NCBI RefSeq assembly: GCF_030129945.1
Contig: NZ_JARRAF010000004.1
Span: 62,001 to 126,000 of the forward strand
Reading direction: 5' to 3'
DNA length: 64,000 nucleotides
From: Parachitinimonas caeni
GTDB lineage: Bacteria; Pseudomonadota; Gammaproteobacteria; Burkholderiales; Chitinimonadaceae
Positions 44,651 to 54,600 of this stretch are shown here, in pieces. The position numbers were made by a program, and so were the translations under genes. A model generated the notes under the pieces. The model worked only from the letters and a program-made list of their open reading frames with translations. It had not been told where the DNA came from and did no database searches. The number at the start of each line of letters is the position of its first letter. Positions within the stretch are counted from its first letter, which is position 1.

Positions 44651-47020
44651 TTAGTTGCCAATACTGGTTGCACGCTTCAGGTAATCGGCTAGCGACCCCA
44701 AATCATTCAGTGCCCCGCCATTGGCATCAAGGTAGTAGACACGGTCATCGCGAACACCAACGTATCGGTTAGTACCTTCAAAGTAACGATAGTAGTAACC
44801 GCCAGCGGTCAGGGATGGTGCATCTGCGGGTTGCAGGATCGTTGGGTAGGTTTGTACCGCCCAGTCGAGTACACGGTCTGCATCCGACTTCTGGTTGTCG
44901 GCAGGCAGGCCGCGAATGCGATTGTTGCCGCTATCTGCAAAGAACAGATTCCCCTTGGCATCTACCGCAACGGCACGCGGCTGGCTTAACAGAGCAGCTT
45001 TGCCAGGCATACCGTCACCATTGAAGCCTGCAGCGCCACTACCGGCAACGGTGTCGATGGTGCCTGTTTTGGCATCAACACGGCGGATGGCGTGGTTGAG
45101 GGTGTCGGCGATGTAAATATCGCCATTTGGCGCAACCGACAACGAAGCTGGGAAGTTCAGGGAAGCGACGACCGCTGGCCCACCGTCACCGGCGTATAGC
45201 CCTGCACCCTTCGATGTCTTGCCGTTACCGGCGATGGTGGTGATGGTGCCATCGAACAGATTGACCTTACGCACCAAGTGGTGAGTCCAGTCTGCAATCA
45301 GCAGGTGACCATCCTGTGACATGGCGATATGGGCGGGTGCACCAATATCGGCCTGAGTGGCCAGGACGCCATCTGCCAGCTCTTCGCCACCCCCTGCGAT
45401 CGTGGTAATGACACCAGTCTTAGCGTGGATGCGACGGATCAGACCGTTCAGCGAATCGGCGATGTACAGGTTGCCGCCTTTATCAACAGCCAGACCTGCC
45501 GGCTTATTGAAGGCTGCATCGATAGCTGGGCCATCATCGCCGCCGTAGCCAGCCGTTTCTACGCCAGCGATTACAGACAGTACGCCGGTCTTGCCATCAC
45601 GGCGCAGAATACGATGGTAGCCGGTATCGGCGATATAGACGTTGCCGCTGGCATCGACGGCGACACCTGCAGGCGCCTTGGCGTATTCAGCATCAGGAAT
45701 CCGGCCATCGGCTCCGCGGCGCTTGCCGCCGGCGATGGTGGCAAGACGACCCTTGGTATCAATCATGCGGACGCGGTTGTTGTCGGTGTCGGCAACATAG
45801 AGGTTACCGACCGCATCAAAGGCCATGGCGCGGGGGGCCACAAACGGTGCAGAGAGGGCAGGGCCGCCGTCACCGAGGATGTCGCCAACACCAGCAAACG
45901 TGCTGATCAAGCCCTTGGTATCGATCTTACGGATGCGATGGTTTTCCGAGTCGGCAACAAACAGGTTGCCAGCGGGGTCGATTGCGATCTGTGCCGGGTT
46001 GTTCAGACGGGTCTGGTTGGCGGTAACGCCATCCTTGTCGTAGCCGCCGTAGGTGGTGTTGCCATAACCGGCCAGAGTGGAAATGACTTTGCTGCGACTA
46101 TCGATTTTACGCAGACGGTTGTTCGAACTGTCGCTGATATAAACATTGCCTGAAGCGTCAACTGCTACGCCTTGTGGCCAGTCGAAGTTGGCGGCGGTGG
46201 CAGCAATGCCATCCCCCCCCATGCCGGTGGCGCCAGTGCCCGCGTAGGTCGTGAGCAGACCCGACACGGCATCGACGCGGCGGATGCGATTGTTGGCTGC
46301 ATCGGCAATGAACATATTGCCAGTCTGGTCGAAGGCAATGGCTGTCGGGTTGGCCAACTGTGCGCCAATGGCGGGACCGCCATCACCACTGAAGCCACCA
46401 TCGCCTTGAATGCCGGCAAAAGCGGTCACGATGCCGGACTTCATGTCGATCTTGCGCACGCGGTGGTTGTAGCTGTCGGCAACGTACAGATTGCCGGTGC
46501 GGTCAAAAGCCAGACCTGTCGGGTAGTTGAAGCCTGCCTGCTTGGCTGGGCCGTTGTCGCCACGGTAGTCGGCAAATTCGGTGCCAGCAATGGTGGTGAT
46601 GATGCCGGTGGCGGCATCAATGCGGCGGATGCGCTGGTTCAGGCTGTCTGAAACGTAGACATTACCGGCTGCATCGACGGCGATGCCTTCGGGAGAGTTG
46701 AAGCGTGCCAGTCGGGCAGGGCCGTTATCACCGGCAAACCCCAGTGCGCCGGTGCCAGCGATCACTTCACTCTTGCCCGTGGCGCCGTCGATCTTGCGGA
46801 TCATGTGGCGCTGGGTGTCGGCGATATAGAGATTGCCTTTCGAGTCGGTTGCAACAGCGGTGGGACGTCTCAGAATCACATCCGTCGCAACGGCCGGCTC
46901 AATCTTGGCATTGCCGGCGATTGTTACCAGACCGCCAGCATTCGCGGCGACAGGGAAGCAGAGTGAAAAAGCGGCGCAGAGCGCGGTCAGCCCAAGTGTG
47001 GTTTTTTTGTAGTGTCTCAT
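44651..47020 (-). CDS. Large secreted NHL-repeat beta-propeller protein
   Basis: 789 aa with a signal peptide ending in VAANA. It then has about twelve NHL-type units, each with a version of GNLYIADTxNHRIRKID and TIAGxGxxGFxGDGGPA, probably forming one or two propellers. The last 75 residues are a separate module (VLDWAVQTYPTIL, GYYYRYFEGTNRYVGV, DRVYYL) seen at the C-terminus of many exported betaproteobacterial proteins. Exported binding or scaffold role is likely; the target is unknown. The gene is on the minus strand with no operon partner. Confidence 0.88.
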   Translation of the reverse strand: MRHYKKTTLGLTALCAAFSLCFPVAANAGGLVTIAGNAKIEPAVATDVILRRPTAVATDSKGNLYIADTQRHMIRKIDGATGKSEVIAGTGALGFAGDNGPARLARFNSPEGIAVDAAGNVYVSDSLNQRIRRIDAATGIITTIAGTEFADYRGDNGPAKQAGFNYPTGLAFDRTGNLYVADSYNHRVRKIDMKSGIVTAFAGIQGDGGFSGDGGPAIGAQLANPTAIAFDQTGNMFIADAANNRIRRVDAVSGLLTTYAGTGATGMGGDGIAATAANFDWPQGVAVDASGNVYISDSSNNRLRKIDSRSKVISTLAGYGNTTYGGYDKDGVTANQTRLNNPAQIAIDPAGNLFVADSENHRIRKIDTKGLISTFAGVGDILGDGGPALSAPFVAPRAMAFDAVGNLYVADTDNNRVRMIDTKGRLATIAGGKRRGADGRIPDAEYAKAPAGVAVDASGNVYIADTGYHRILRRDGKTGVLSVIAGVETAGYGGDDGPAIDAAFNKPAGLAVDKGGNLYIADSLNGLIRRIHAKTGVITTIAGGGEELADGVLATQADIGAPAHIAMSQDGHLLIADWTHHLVRKVNLFDGTITTIAGNGKTSKGAGLYAGDGGPAVVASLNFPASLSVAPNGDIYIADTLNHAIRRVDAKTGTIDTVAGSGAAGFNGDGMPGKAALLSQPRAVAVDAKGNLFFADSGNNRIRGLPADNQKSDADRVLDWAVQTYPTILQPADAPSLTAGGYYYRYFEGTNRYVGVRDDRVYYLDANGGALNDLGSLADYLKRATSIGN

Positions 47021-47580
47021 CGTTAAATTGTCGTCTTGAAAAAATCAGGAAAATGAACAAGCGCGAGGGATTATTGCGGGCAGCGGGCGAGCCTTGCAAG
47101 TGGATTCATCAGAGAAGTCGAATATAGTTTCGAGCCGGGCTTTAGAGTGGGGGCCAGAAGCAGTCTGGTGTCAGGTTGTCCTGCGTAATCTGTAAGGGCC
47201 AAAGTGACATTACGGATAACGATGTTTGTTGCGGTAATTGCAATGTGCGGGTTAAAACTTTTTTAAATTCAACGATAAACAGCAATATCAAGCCAGTTGC
47301 TTGTCGGCTAGAAATAAGAAATGAACAGGCCGCCTAGCCAAACAGCTATGGAGCCAGGTTGGTCTGACTGCCTGGCATGTGTCTGGGCAGGTCATGGCGA
47401 GGTGTTCTGATCCGTGTCGGTGCAACATTTGGTGAATCACGCCATGGGTGCAGATTGGGGTACCTGTTGCCTGACTACGACAGTTGGTCGGGTGAATTGT
47501 TCGATTCGCTGGCTTTTGAGGTGAATCCTGGCTGGATCAGCCCCCGGCGCAGGGGGGTAGGGGGCGCAGAGGAATCGTTG
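47021..47580. other. 560-bp intergenic stretch upstream of the NHL and GGDEF genes
   Basis: The divergent genes here share this region. I see no gene. An in-frame extension of the GGDEF gene up to 47377 is open but lacks family similarity. AT-rich sequence around 47250-47290 may hold promoter elements, but I cannot assign them. Confidence 0.5.
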
Positions 47581-48735
47581 ATGGAACTGGATGTCAGAAC
47601 CCTCTATGTCGCACTGATGGTCGCCACGCTCTGGTCGGCCATCATGGTGGGGGCTGCCAATCTGGGAAACCAGGCAGCACCCGGCGTTTGGCGTTGGGTG
47701 TTGGCCTACTTGATGTTGACTGCGAGCTGGGGGCTGGTGGCGCTGCGAGGACACGCCCCGAACTGGCTGACGGTATTGACGCCAAATTTGCTGATTTTCT
47801 CGGCATGCGCGCTGATTCACTCGGCGATCGTGGTGGTGCTGGGCAGTTATCGCCGATTGCAGCTGACATGGTCGATCACTCTGGCTGGCAGCCTGGCTTT
47901 CACCCTCTGTTTTCCCTTCGTTGAGTTTTGGGCACTGATCTGCATCAATTCGTTCACTGTGGGGTGCATCCTGCTCAATGTTAGTACCGTGTTGCTGCAG
48001 GGAGCCAAGCGCAGTGCTGCCCCCGCTCGATGTACCTTGGGTTTGTGGCTGGGAATGGGGGGCGTGATGATGATGGTGCGGCTGGTCAACGGCGTGCTCA
48101 ACCGGCCGATTGACCTGATGCCCAATGGCTGGCCACAAGTCTTGATCCTGCTGATCGCGTTAACCATTGTGCTGGGCAGCGTATTCGGCTTTGCCCTGAT
48201 GTCGCGGGAAGAAATGTTGCTGGAGCTGAACCGGCGCGCAACATTCGATGCCCTGACCTGCGCCTATAACCGCCATGCCTTCGACCCGGTCGGACAGGCT
48301 GCGCTTGCCCGCCTGGCACGCGAAGGCGGCGCGGTGTCTGTGCTGATGCTGGATCTTGATCATTTCAAGCAGATCAATGACAGCTATGGCCATGCGACGG
48401 GCGATGTCGTGCTGCAGACCGTCACAACCCGTTTTCAGGATCACCTGCGAGCAGGCGATGTATTGGCGCGTTATGGCGGGGAAGAGTTTTGCGTGCTGCT
48501 CCCTGCAACACCTTTGCATGACGCCCTGGACGTGGCTGAGCGTCTTAGACTGGCGATTGCTGGCCAACCGGTGATGGCGGAGCAGCGTCAGCTGATTGTC
48601 ACCGTGAGCATCGGTGTTGCTTCCACCGCTACCAACGGCGTTTTCTCCGATCTGATTGCCCGTGCAGATTCTGGTCTTTACGCAGCCAAGGCAGCGGGCC
48701 GCAACTGTGTGCATGTTGAAACGACATTCAGCTAG
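47581..48735 (+). CDS. Membrane-anchored diguanylate cyclase
   Basis: 384 aa from the ATG at 47581 (AGAGGA seven bases upstream). The N-terminal half has six membrane segments (about 5-215). The C-terminal GGDEF domain makes c-di-GMP: the active site is GGEEF (residues 299-303). An inhibitory I-site RAGD lies five residues upstream (290-293), so product inhibition is expected. LDLDHFKQINDSYGH is the other signature. An EAL-like and a PilZ-like protein are coded elsewhere in the window. Confidence 0.93.
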   Translation: MELDVRTLYVALMVATLWSAIMVGAANLGNQAAPGVWRWVLAYLMLTASWGLVALRGHAPNWLTVLTPNLLIFSACALIHSAIVVVLGSYRRLQLTWSITLAGSLAFTLCFPFVEFWALICINSFTVGCILLNVSTVLLQGAKRSAAPARCTLGLWLGMGGVMMMVRLVNGVLNRPIDLMPNGWPQVLILLIALTIVLGSVFGFALMSREEMLLELNRRATFDALTCAYNRHAFDPVGQAALARLAREGGAVSVLMLDLDHFKQINDSYGHATGDVVLQTVTTRFQDHLRAGDVLARYGGEEFCVLLPATPLHDALDVAERLRLAIAGQPVMAEQRQLIVTVSIGVASTATNGVFSDLIARADSGLYAAKAAGRNCVHVETTFS

Positions 48736-48840
48736 GCGCCGTTGACGTTTTGTTTCCGGTCCTCCTTGTGGGGACTTCGAATTTCGCCGGATGTGGGCTT
48801 GCCGCGGTGTTGACTGCCAGGTTGTAAGGCTTGTATTGCA
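48733..48840. repeat. Dispersed intergenic element after the GGDEF gene
   Basis: Begins with the stop codon (TAGGCGCCGTTGACGTTTT) and ends CCAGGTTGTAAGGCTTGTAT. Close relatives of both ends lie after rnr (18803-18822 and 19098-19124). Confidence 0.5.
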
Positions 48841-48904
48841 AGTTTTACAACTTGTACGCCCCTTTGACCGTGGCTGCCTGGTCGCTCATGCCAATCGCCG
48901 CCGG

Positions 48905-50359
48905 CTAGGATGAACAGCTGACTGACAGGGTTGCAGCCCAATCCGGGGGCAGATCGGCGTAGGCCTCCCATGCCGGCTGTTCGTCGAAAGGTGCCTTCAG
49001 CAGCTGATGCAGGCGCTCCACCTCGCTGAAGTCCCCGGCTTGCGCATGACGGATGGCGGACTCCGCCAGATGGTTGCGCAGGACGTATTTGGGGTTGACC
49101 TGATTCATGCGGATGCTTCGGGCCGCATGCTGGCTTTCCTCTCGTAATAGACGCTGGCTGTAGCGCTCTGCCCAGGCGTCGAAACGTTCCCTGTCCAATA
49201 CCTGATCACGCCAGCGTGTGAGATCGCCCCCTGGCGTGAACATGGCGAGGCTGCGCCAGAAGCGGGTCCAGTCGCTGCGTGCCTGGGCAAGCAGCTCCAG
49301 CAATTCTTCCAGCAGCGCTGCGTCCGTGTCTTCTTCGGTAGCAAGCCCAAGTTTGCGGCGCAGCATGGCCAGATAGTCAGCCTCGAATCTTGGCTGGAAT
49401 GCCTGCAGCGCTGCCACCGCAGCATCTCGGTCGAGCAACGGGATCAAGGCCTGGGCCAGGCAGCTGCAGTTCCACAGTGCAATCTGTGGCTGCTGGCTGT
49501 AGGCATATCGCCCGGTTTCGTCGGAGTGGTTGCAGATGTGGCCTGGATCAAAGCCGTCCAGAAATCCATACGGGCCATAGTCGAGCGTTAGCCCGAGGAT
49601 GGACATATTGTCGGTATTCATCACGCCATGGCAGAAGCCAACCGCCTGCCATTGCACCAGTAGGTCGGAAGTGCGGGCGATCACTGCTTCCAACAGCGCC
49701 TGATACGGATTGTCTTGCTCCCGGCAGGCTGGGTAGAAGTGGTCGATGACGAAGTCGGCGAGTGTCTGGATTTGCGCGTGCTGACCTCGGTAGAAAAACA
49801 GTTCGAAATGGCCAAATCGGATATGGCTTGGCGCCAGTCGGGTCAACACGGCAGCTGTTTCCAGCTGCTCTCGCCAAACCGGTGCGTTTGAGCCGCCAAT
49901 CGCCAGCGCACGGCTGGTGGGGATGCCCAGACCGTGCATGGCCTCAGAGGCCAGATATTCGCGGATGGTTGACCGCAAGACGGCCCTTCCGTCCCCCATG
50001 CGTGAATACGGCGTGGGGCCGGCACCTTTCAGCTGCATCTCCAGCCAATCGCCGTTGCGCGTCTGCACCTCGCCCAGCAGCAAAGCCCGGCCATCTCCCA
50101 GCTGAGGGACATACACACCAAACTGATGGCCTGCGTACACACTGGCAATGGGGCGCGCCGAGGCGGGCATCTGGTTGCCGACCAGCCAGTGTGGTAACTC
50201 GTCGCCAGAGGGCAAGGCGATGTTCAGTTCACTGGCCAGATCGTGGTTGAACGCCACCAGATAGGGGTTGGGCAAGGGCGTAGCAGGCACTTCGCGGTAA
50301 AACGAAGGGCCCAGGTCGTGAAAGCGGTGCTGCATCGGTATGTCGGAAGAGGTGGGCAT
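48905..50359 (-). CDS. selO: Protein adenylyltransferase SelO (YdiU)
   Basis: Pseudokinase-fold enzyme that transfers AMP to proteins; linked to redox stress in the family. It is about 484 aa from the ATG at 50359. LGDGRALLLGEV, QLKGAGPTPYSRMGDGRAVLRS (outline) and HGVMNTDNMSILG, with its metal-binding Asp, are the signatures. An ATG 24 bases downstream (MQHRFHDLG) is an equally possible start. No ribosome site is clear. The C-terminus ends in two Ser after CS; the usual C-terminal selenocysteine is absent in bacterial forms. Confidence 0.9.
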   Translation of the reverse strand: MPTSSDIPMQHRFHDLGPSFYREVPATPLPNPYLVAFNHDLASELNIALPSGDELPHWLVGNQMPASARPIASVYAGHQFGVYVPQLGDGRALLLGEVQTRNGDWLEMQLKGAGPTPYSRMGDGRAVLRSTIREYLASEAMHGLGIPTSRALAIGGSNAPVWREQLETAAVLTRLAPSHIRFGHFELFFYRGQHAQIQTLADFVIDHFYPACREQDNPYQALLEAVIARTSDLLVQWQAVGFCHGVMNTDNMSILGLTLDYGPYGFLDGFDPGHICNHSDETGRYAYSQQPQIALWNCSCLAQALIPLLDRDAAVAALQAFQPRFEADYLAMLRRKLGLATEEDTDAALLEELLELLAQARSDWTRFWRSLAMFTPGGDLTRWRDQVLDRERFDAWAERYSQRLLREESQHAARSIRMNQVNPKYVLRNHLAESAIRHAQAGDFSEVERLHQLLKAPFDEQPAWEAYADLPPDWAATLSVSCSS

Positions 50360-50409
50360 GGCGCTTGCTGACAATGGCAGGAAAGACCGGAAACGGTGGC
50401 TCGGCAAGA

Positions 50410-51306
50410 TCAGATCAGTGCACGGCCGCACAGCTGCTCCAGCACCTTCAGCGGCGAGCGGCTGGGGTCGTACAGACCGGACACGGGTAGGTGCAGGGTT
50501 TGTTCAAGCAGAAACTGGCCTGACATGGCGGCATGCGGGGTTTGATCGGAAAAGCAGATCCAGACGCTGCCAGGGGGAAAATCAACCGCCAGCTGCGGCG
50601 AATGGATCTGATAATCGTTGTCTGCCTTCATGGCATCGTGCAGATGGAGCATCAGATGGTCATATTCACTACGACGTGACTTGGTGATGCCCAGTGCCTG
50701 CAAGATTGCGGCGCTACCCGGAAAAGGGCGGCTGATACCCGGCAGAAAGCGTTGGGCGACCGTGGTGAAATCCTGCCCCACTCGCCAGCGGCGCGGGAGG
50801 TCATCCGGGTTGATATTGCAGAATACCCTCAGGATCCGCTCCCCATGATTCGGCCGCGACGGAAATGCATCGACGTGCAGTCGAGTATCGTCCTTTTTGC
50901 GCGAAGACGGGCGGCCTGCCACCTCAAATGGGCGAAAGCTGGTCCGCGCGACCTGCAAGGTCTTGCTGTAATGCGGTAACAGCGATTGGATCAGGCCCAC
51001 CGCGCGGCTACGGTAACGACTGATCATCGCTCCAAGGGCTTTCAGCTCCTCCTCGTTACCGTGGGCGCCTTTTAGCTGACCATTTTTGGATTCAAAACTG
51101 ATGTTCTTGGCACGGCCATTTGACCAGCTTGGCGACAGGAAGCGCTCCTCGTCCGAATTTAGCCGAAAAGCCAGCTGCGGCAGATAGAGCACTTTGCCGT
51201 CTTCCAGGGCCGATGCCAGCTGGTTGGTTTGCTGAGGGTCAATCTCGGGGTCCCATTGGCTGATGTTCAGCGTCATCAGGCGGTTTTGCATGGCGTTCAT
51301 GGGCAT
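50410..51306 (-). CDS. Kdo hydroxylase family protein (KdoO)
   Basis: 298 aa Fe(II)/2-oxoglutarate oxygenase-type protein that hydroxylates Kdo in the LPS inner core. The metal ligands are the HxD in TRLHVDAFPS (His144, Asp146) and a distal His258 (QTPHAAMSG). Starting Met candidates cluster at residues 1, 3, 6 and 11; I kept the first. It is separated from selO by 50 bp, on the same strand. The Kdo call rests on recognised family motifs. Confidence 0.82.
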   Translation of the reverse strand: MPMNAMQNRLMTLNISQWDPEIDPQQTNQLASALEDGKVLYLPQLAFRLNSDEERFLSPSWSNGRAKNISFESKNGQLKGAHGNEEELKALGAMISRYRSRAVGLIQSLLPHYSKTLQVARTSFRPFEVAGRPSSRKKDDTRLHVDAFPSRPNHGERILRVFCNINPDDLPRRWRVGQDFTTVAQRFLPGISRPFPGSAAILQALGITKSRRSEYDHLMLHLHDAMKADNDYQIHSPQLAVDFPPGSVWICFSDQTPHAAMSGQFLLEQTLHLPVSGLYDPSRSPLKVLEQLCGRALI

Positions 51307-51739
51307 GATGAAAAGACGGTACCGCCGCGAGGGTTAAAAACGGCCCGAGGCTAGCAAAAAGCGCTGGTCGGGACAAAACATTTCCTGATGGCTACTTGCC
51401 CTGCGCCGCTGGCGTGAGATCGTGCCTCTGAAAAAGCGAGTGCCGGAGAAACCGCCGCTGCCGCTGCGGAACAGGCGGATGGGTGCAAAAAGTGCGCCGT
51501 TTGTACAACACTTCTGGGGGAGACGGTCGGACGGATCGTCGGGTTACAAAACCCGGGTGTCTAGTGGCAATTGCATGAATCGAAAAGAAATTTGTTACTG
51601 CTCTGGTGTCGATGCCCACCCACTGCCAACGCCAGGCTGACTTGGCTGCCGGGCTTGCTATAAACCAATCACACGGGCCGCCGGATGCGCGAGTACAATG
51701 CGCGCCCTTTTAACCCCCCGTTTCACATAGGAAGCAGCC
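51307..51739. other. Intergenic stretch upstream of speA
   Basis: Only short open frames occur, with no support as genes. A TACAAT at 51694-51699 followed by GCGCGCC could be the speA -10 element; no -35 is convincing. Confidence 0.5.
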
Positions 51740-53620
51740 ATGAACTGGACGGTCGCGGACAGCCGCAGCGTGTACGGCATCCGGCACTGGGGTGCCGGTT
51801 ACTTTGACATTGGTAGTAACGGTCAGGTGATTGCCCGGCCGAATGGTCCGCAAGGGGGAACGATCGACCTGTATGAGCTGACACACAGCTTGCGTCAGGC
51901 CGGTCTTAGCCTGCCCATGCTGGTCCGCTTTCCCGCCATCCTGCAGGATCGGGTAAGGCAACTGACCGGCGCCTTCAACGAAGCTTGCCTCAAGTTTGGT
52001 TACAACAACCGCTACACCGCGCTGTATCCGATCAAGGTTAACCAGCAGGAAGCGGTGGTCAACAGCCTGATTGCCACGCCAGATGTCTCGATCGGGCTGG
52101 AAGCGGGCAGCAAGCCAGAGTTGCTGGCCGTGCTGGCCTTGGCGCCGGCAGGGGGCACCATTGTCTGCAATGGCTACAAGGATCGTGAATTCGTCCGCCT
52201 TGCACTGATTGGCCAGAAGCTTGGGCATCAGGTGTTCATCGTTATCGAGAAAGAGGCAGAAGTGCCTCTGGTGATCGAAGAAGCCCGCAAGCTTGGCATC
52301 ATGCCGAATGTGGGTGTGCGTGTACGTCTGGCCTCGCTGGGGAGCAGCAAATGGGCCGATACCGGGGGTGAGAAGGCGAAGTTCGGCTTGTCGGCGGCAC
52401 AGTTGCTCTCTGTGGTGCGGCGCTTTGTCGATGCCGGGATGCGTGAGAGCGTACGTCTCTTGCATTTCCATATGGGTTCACAGATCGCCAACCTTGCCGA
52501 TTATCAGGTTGGTTTCAAGGAAGCGACCCGCTATTTTCTGGAGCTACGCAATCTTGGCCTGCCGATCGACCATGTCGATGTAGGGGGCGGTCTGGGTGTG
52601 GATTACGACGGGACTCACTCGCGCAACCCAAGCTCCATCAACTATGACCTGGACGAATACGCGGGTGCCATCGTCTCGATGCTCAAAGAGTGTTGCGACG
52701 AGCATGAAATGCCGCATCCGCGCATCATGAGCGAGTCGGGTCGGGCGCTGACGGCGCATCATGCCGTGCTGGTGCTGCAGGTGACTGATGTCGAGCAGCC
52801 CTTTGACACCATGCCTGAGATTGAAGATCTGCAAGATCAGCCGGAAACCATGCAGTGGTTGTATGAGTTGCTGTCGCAGTCCGATGAAGACATGGCGACC
52901 GAAACCTACCATCGTGCCACCCACTACTTTACCGATCTGCAGCAGCAGTATGCTGATGGCCGCATCAACCTCGCGCAACGCGCACTGGCCGAGCAATGCT
53001 ATTTTGCGCTGTGCCGGCGCCTGCAGCGTATTTTGCAAGCCGCACATCGCTCGCATCGTCAGGTGTTCGACGAGCTGCACGAGAAGATGTGCGACAAGTA
53101 TTTCTGCAACTTCTCGGTATTTCAGTCCTTGCCAGATACCTGGGCGATCGGCCAGGTGCTGCCGATTTCTCCGCTGCATCGTCTCGATGAACAACCCACG
53201 CGCCGTGCTGTCCTGCAGGATCTGACCTGCGATTCGGATGGCCGCGTCAAGCAGTACGTGGATCAGCAGAGCATTGAATCGAGCATGCAGGTCCACGATC
53301 TGCGGCCCGGCGAGGAATACCTGTTAGGCGTGTTCCTGGTGGGGGCGTATCAGGAAATTCTGGGTGATATGCACAATCTGTTTGGGGACTCGGACTCGGT
53401 GAATGTCTACCTCGACGAACGCGGCGAAATCAGCCATGAGCGCGTGGAGGTGCATGACACGATTGAAGACATGCTGCGCTATGTTCACCTGCAGCCCGAG
53501 CAGTTGCGTGCCTTCTATCGTCAGAAAGTGGCCAATGCCTTGTTGACACCTGCGGAGCGGGCCGATTTTCTGGATGCCCTACAACTTGGCCTCACCCGTT
53601 CTTCCTATCTCACTACGTAG
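51740..53620 (+). CDS. speA: Biosynthetic arginine decarboxylase
   Basis: PLP-dependent enzyme making agmatine for polyamine synthesis. It is 626 aa. PLP Lys99 lies in YPIKVNQQ; the HFHMGSQI and [10 protein letters not shown] motifs bind PLP phosphate; [11 protein letters not shown] follows. AGGAAG lies five bases upstream of the ATG. speB is not adjacent. A terminator follows at 53699. Confidence 0.95.
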   Translation: MNWTVADSRSVYGIRHWGAGYFDIGSNGQVIARPNGPQGGTIDLYELTHSLRQAGLSLPMLVRFPAILQDRVRQLTGAFNEACLKFGYNNRYTALYPIKVNQQEAVVNSLIATPDVSIGLEAGSKPELLAVLALAPAGGTIVCNGYKDREFVRLALIGQKLGHQVFIVIEKEAEVPLVIEEARKLGIMPNVGVRVRLASLGSSKWADTGGEKAKFGLSAAQLLSVVRRFVDAGMRESVRLLHFHMGSQIANLADYQVGFKEATRYFLELRNLGLPIDHVDVGGGLGVDYDGTHSRNPSSINYDLDEYAGAIVSMLKECCDEHEMPHPRIMSESGRALTAHHAVLVLQVTDVEQPFDTMPEIEDLQDQPETMQWLYELLSQSDEDMATETYHRATHYFTDLQQQYADGRINLAQRALAEQCYFALCRRLQRILQAAHRSHRQVFDELHEKMCDKYFCNFSVFQSLPDTWAIGQVLPISPLHRLDEQPTRRAVLQDLTCDSDGRVKQYVDQQSIESSMQVHDLRPGEEYLLGVFLVGAYQEILGDMHNLFGDSDSVNVYLDERGEISHERVEVHDTIEDMLRYVHLQPEQLRAFYRQKVANALLTPAERADFLDALQLGLTRSSYLTT

Positions 53621-53698
53621 TTATTGCAAACGTGCAGACGAAGGAATGGCGAGATTAAACAGGTATGAGCTCCTGAGTTAAAATCAAGTCTGGCTTGC

Positions 53699-53727
53699 AA
53701 TCGGCGCTCTATGGCGCCGATTTTTTA
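53699..53727 (+). terminator. Terminator after speA
   Basis: AATCGGCGC / GCGCCGATT stem with a 6-nt loop and a run of six T. Confidence 0.93.
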
Positions 53728-53812
53728 TGGCGTGACACGGATTGGCGGGATAAATAATCTGTCTCAATTTTCTGCGAAAATGCCAGAAATGATTCTATGG
53801 AATTAATTTTGA

Positions 53813-54505
53813 ATGACCCAAATTGCTCAATATAAATATTTTGCTCTGATGCTAACTTCATTTGCCCTGGTCGGTTGTGCGACAACAGGCAAGCCAGACC
53901 CTCTGGATCGTGAAGGTGTGATGCAAAATCCCAAGCAGCCGGTGTATTTGCTCAGTATGACGCTTAGGAATAATGTCAAACCAAAGCCGCCACGGGTCCT
54001 TGAAGTGGAAATTGAAAAAGAGAATGCTACCCAGGATGATATTGATCATCTGATATTTAAAACCGATAAACGGGGGGTGGTACGGGGCAAAGTGGAAAAT
54101 ACCTATTACTTCCGGATGGAGGGTGAAAAGGGTAAATACCATGTCAAATCGATTCGTGGAGAAGCAAATTATTATCCGATGATCTGCAGATTCGAGGTGC
54201 CGCTATTTATGGATATTCCGTCGGATAAACCTGGCGTGTATTACCTCGGGCATGTCGATGCGACCGTCCGGGAAGCAAAAGGCGACGAGTTCCGGGCTGG
54301 CCCCTTGCTGCCAATACTGGATCAGATGGTTTGCGGGTTTCCCGACGGAACCTTTGAAGTAAAAATTACGGATGAGTTGGCCAGTGACAAGGCGAAATTT
54401 CTGCAGATGTACCCGAGTTTGCAGAATGCCGATATCCAGACAACCCTCTTGCCTCCCCATGATCGAAGTCGCGCCCAACGCTGGTGGGCGCCAGCGGTGC
54501 GTTGA
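53813..54505 (+). CDS. Putative lipoprotein of unknown function
   Basis: 230 aa. The signal peptide ends in lipobox LVGC (GCATTGKPD follows). The mature protein is rich in charged residues, with beta-type strands (YYFRMEGEKGKYHVKSIRGE) and YYLGHVDATVREAKG. I do not recognise the family. The upstream region is AT-rich. It converges on pstS with the shared terminator at 54558. Confidence 0.75.
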   Translation: MTQIAQYKYFALMLTSFALVGCATTGKPDPLDREGVMQNPKQPVYLLSMTLRNNVKPKPPRVLEVEIEKENATQDDIDHLIFKTDKRGVVRGKVENTYYFRMEGEKGKYHVKSIRGEANYYPMICRFEVPLFMDIPSDKPGVYYLGHVDATVREAKGDEFRAGPLLPILDQMVCGFPDGTFEVKITDELASDKAKFLQMYPSLQNADIQTTLLPPHDRSRAQRWWAPAVR

Positions 54506-54557
54506 CCAGGACGCGTGCGTGCTTCAGCGATGCTTGGTGAGGCGGGCGATGTAAAAC

Positions 54558-54581
54558 AAAAAGGGCCGAAAGGCCCTTTTT
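54558..54581. terminator. Bidirectional terminator between lipoprotein and pstS genes
   Basis: Perfect 10-bp stem AAAAAGGGCC / GGCCCTTTTT with a GNRA-type GAAA tetraloop. A and T runs on both sides let it work on both strands. Confidence 0.93.
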
Positions 54582-54600
54582 GTTATTGTCGCAAATCAAA

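Noticed and set aside
45329-46153. 274-aa plus-strand open frame inside the NHL gene
   Set aside because: It is the antisense reading of the propeller repeats; repeated bases create long open frames on the other strand.
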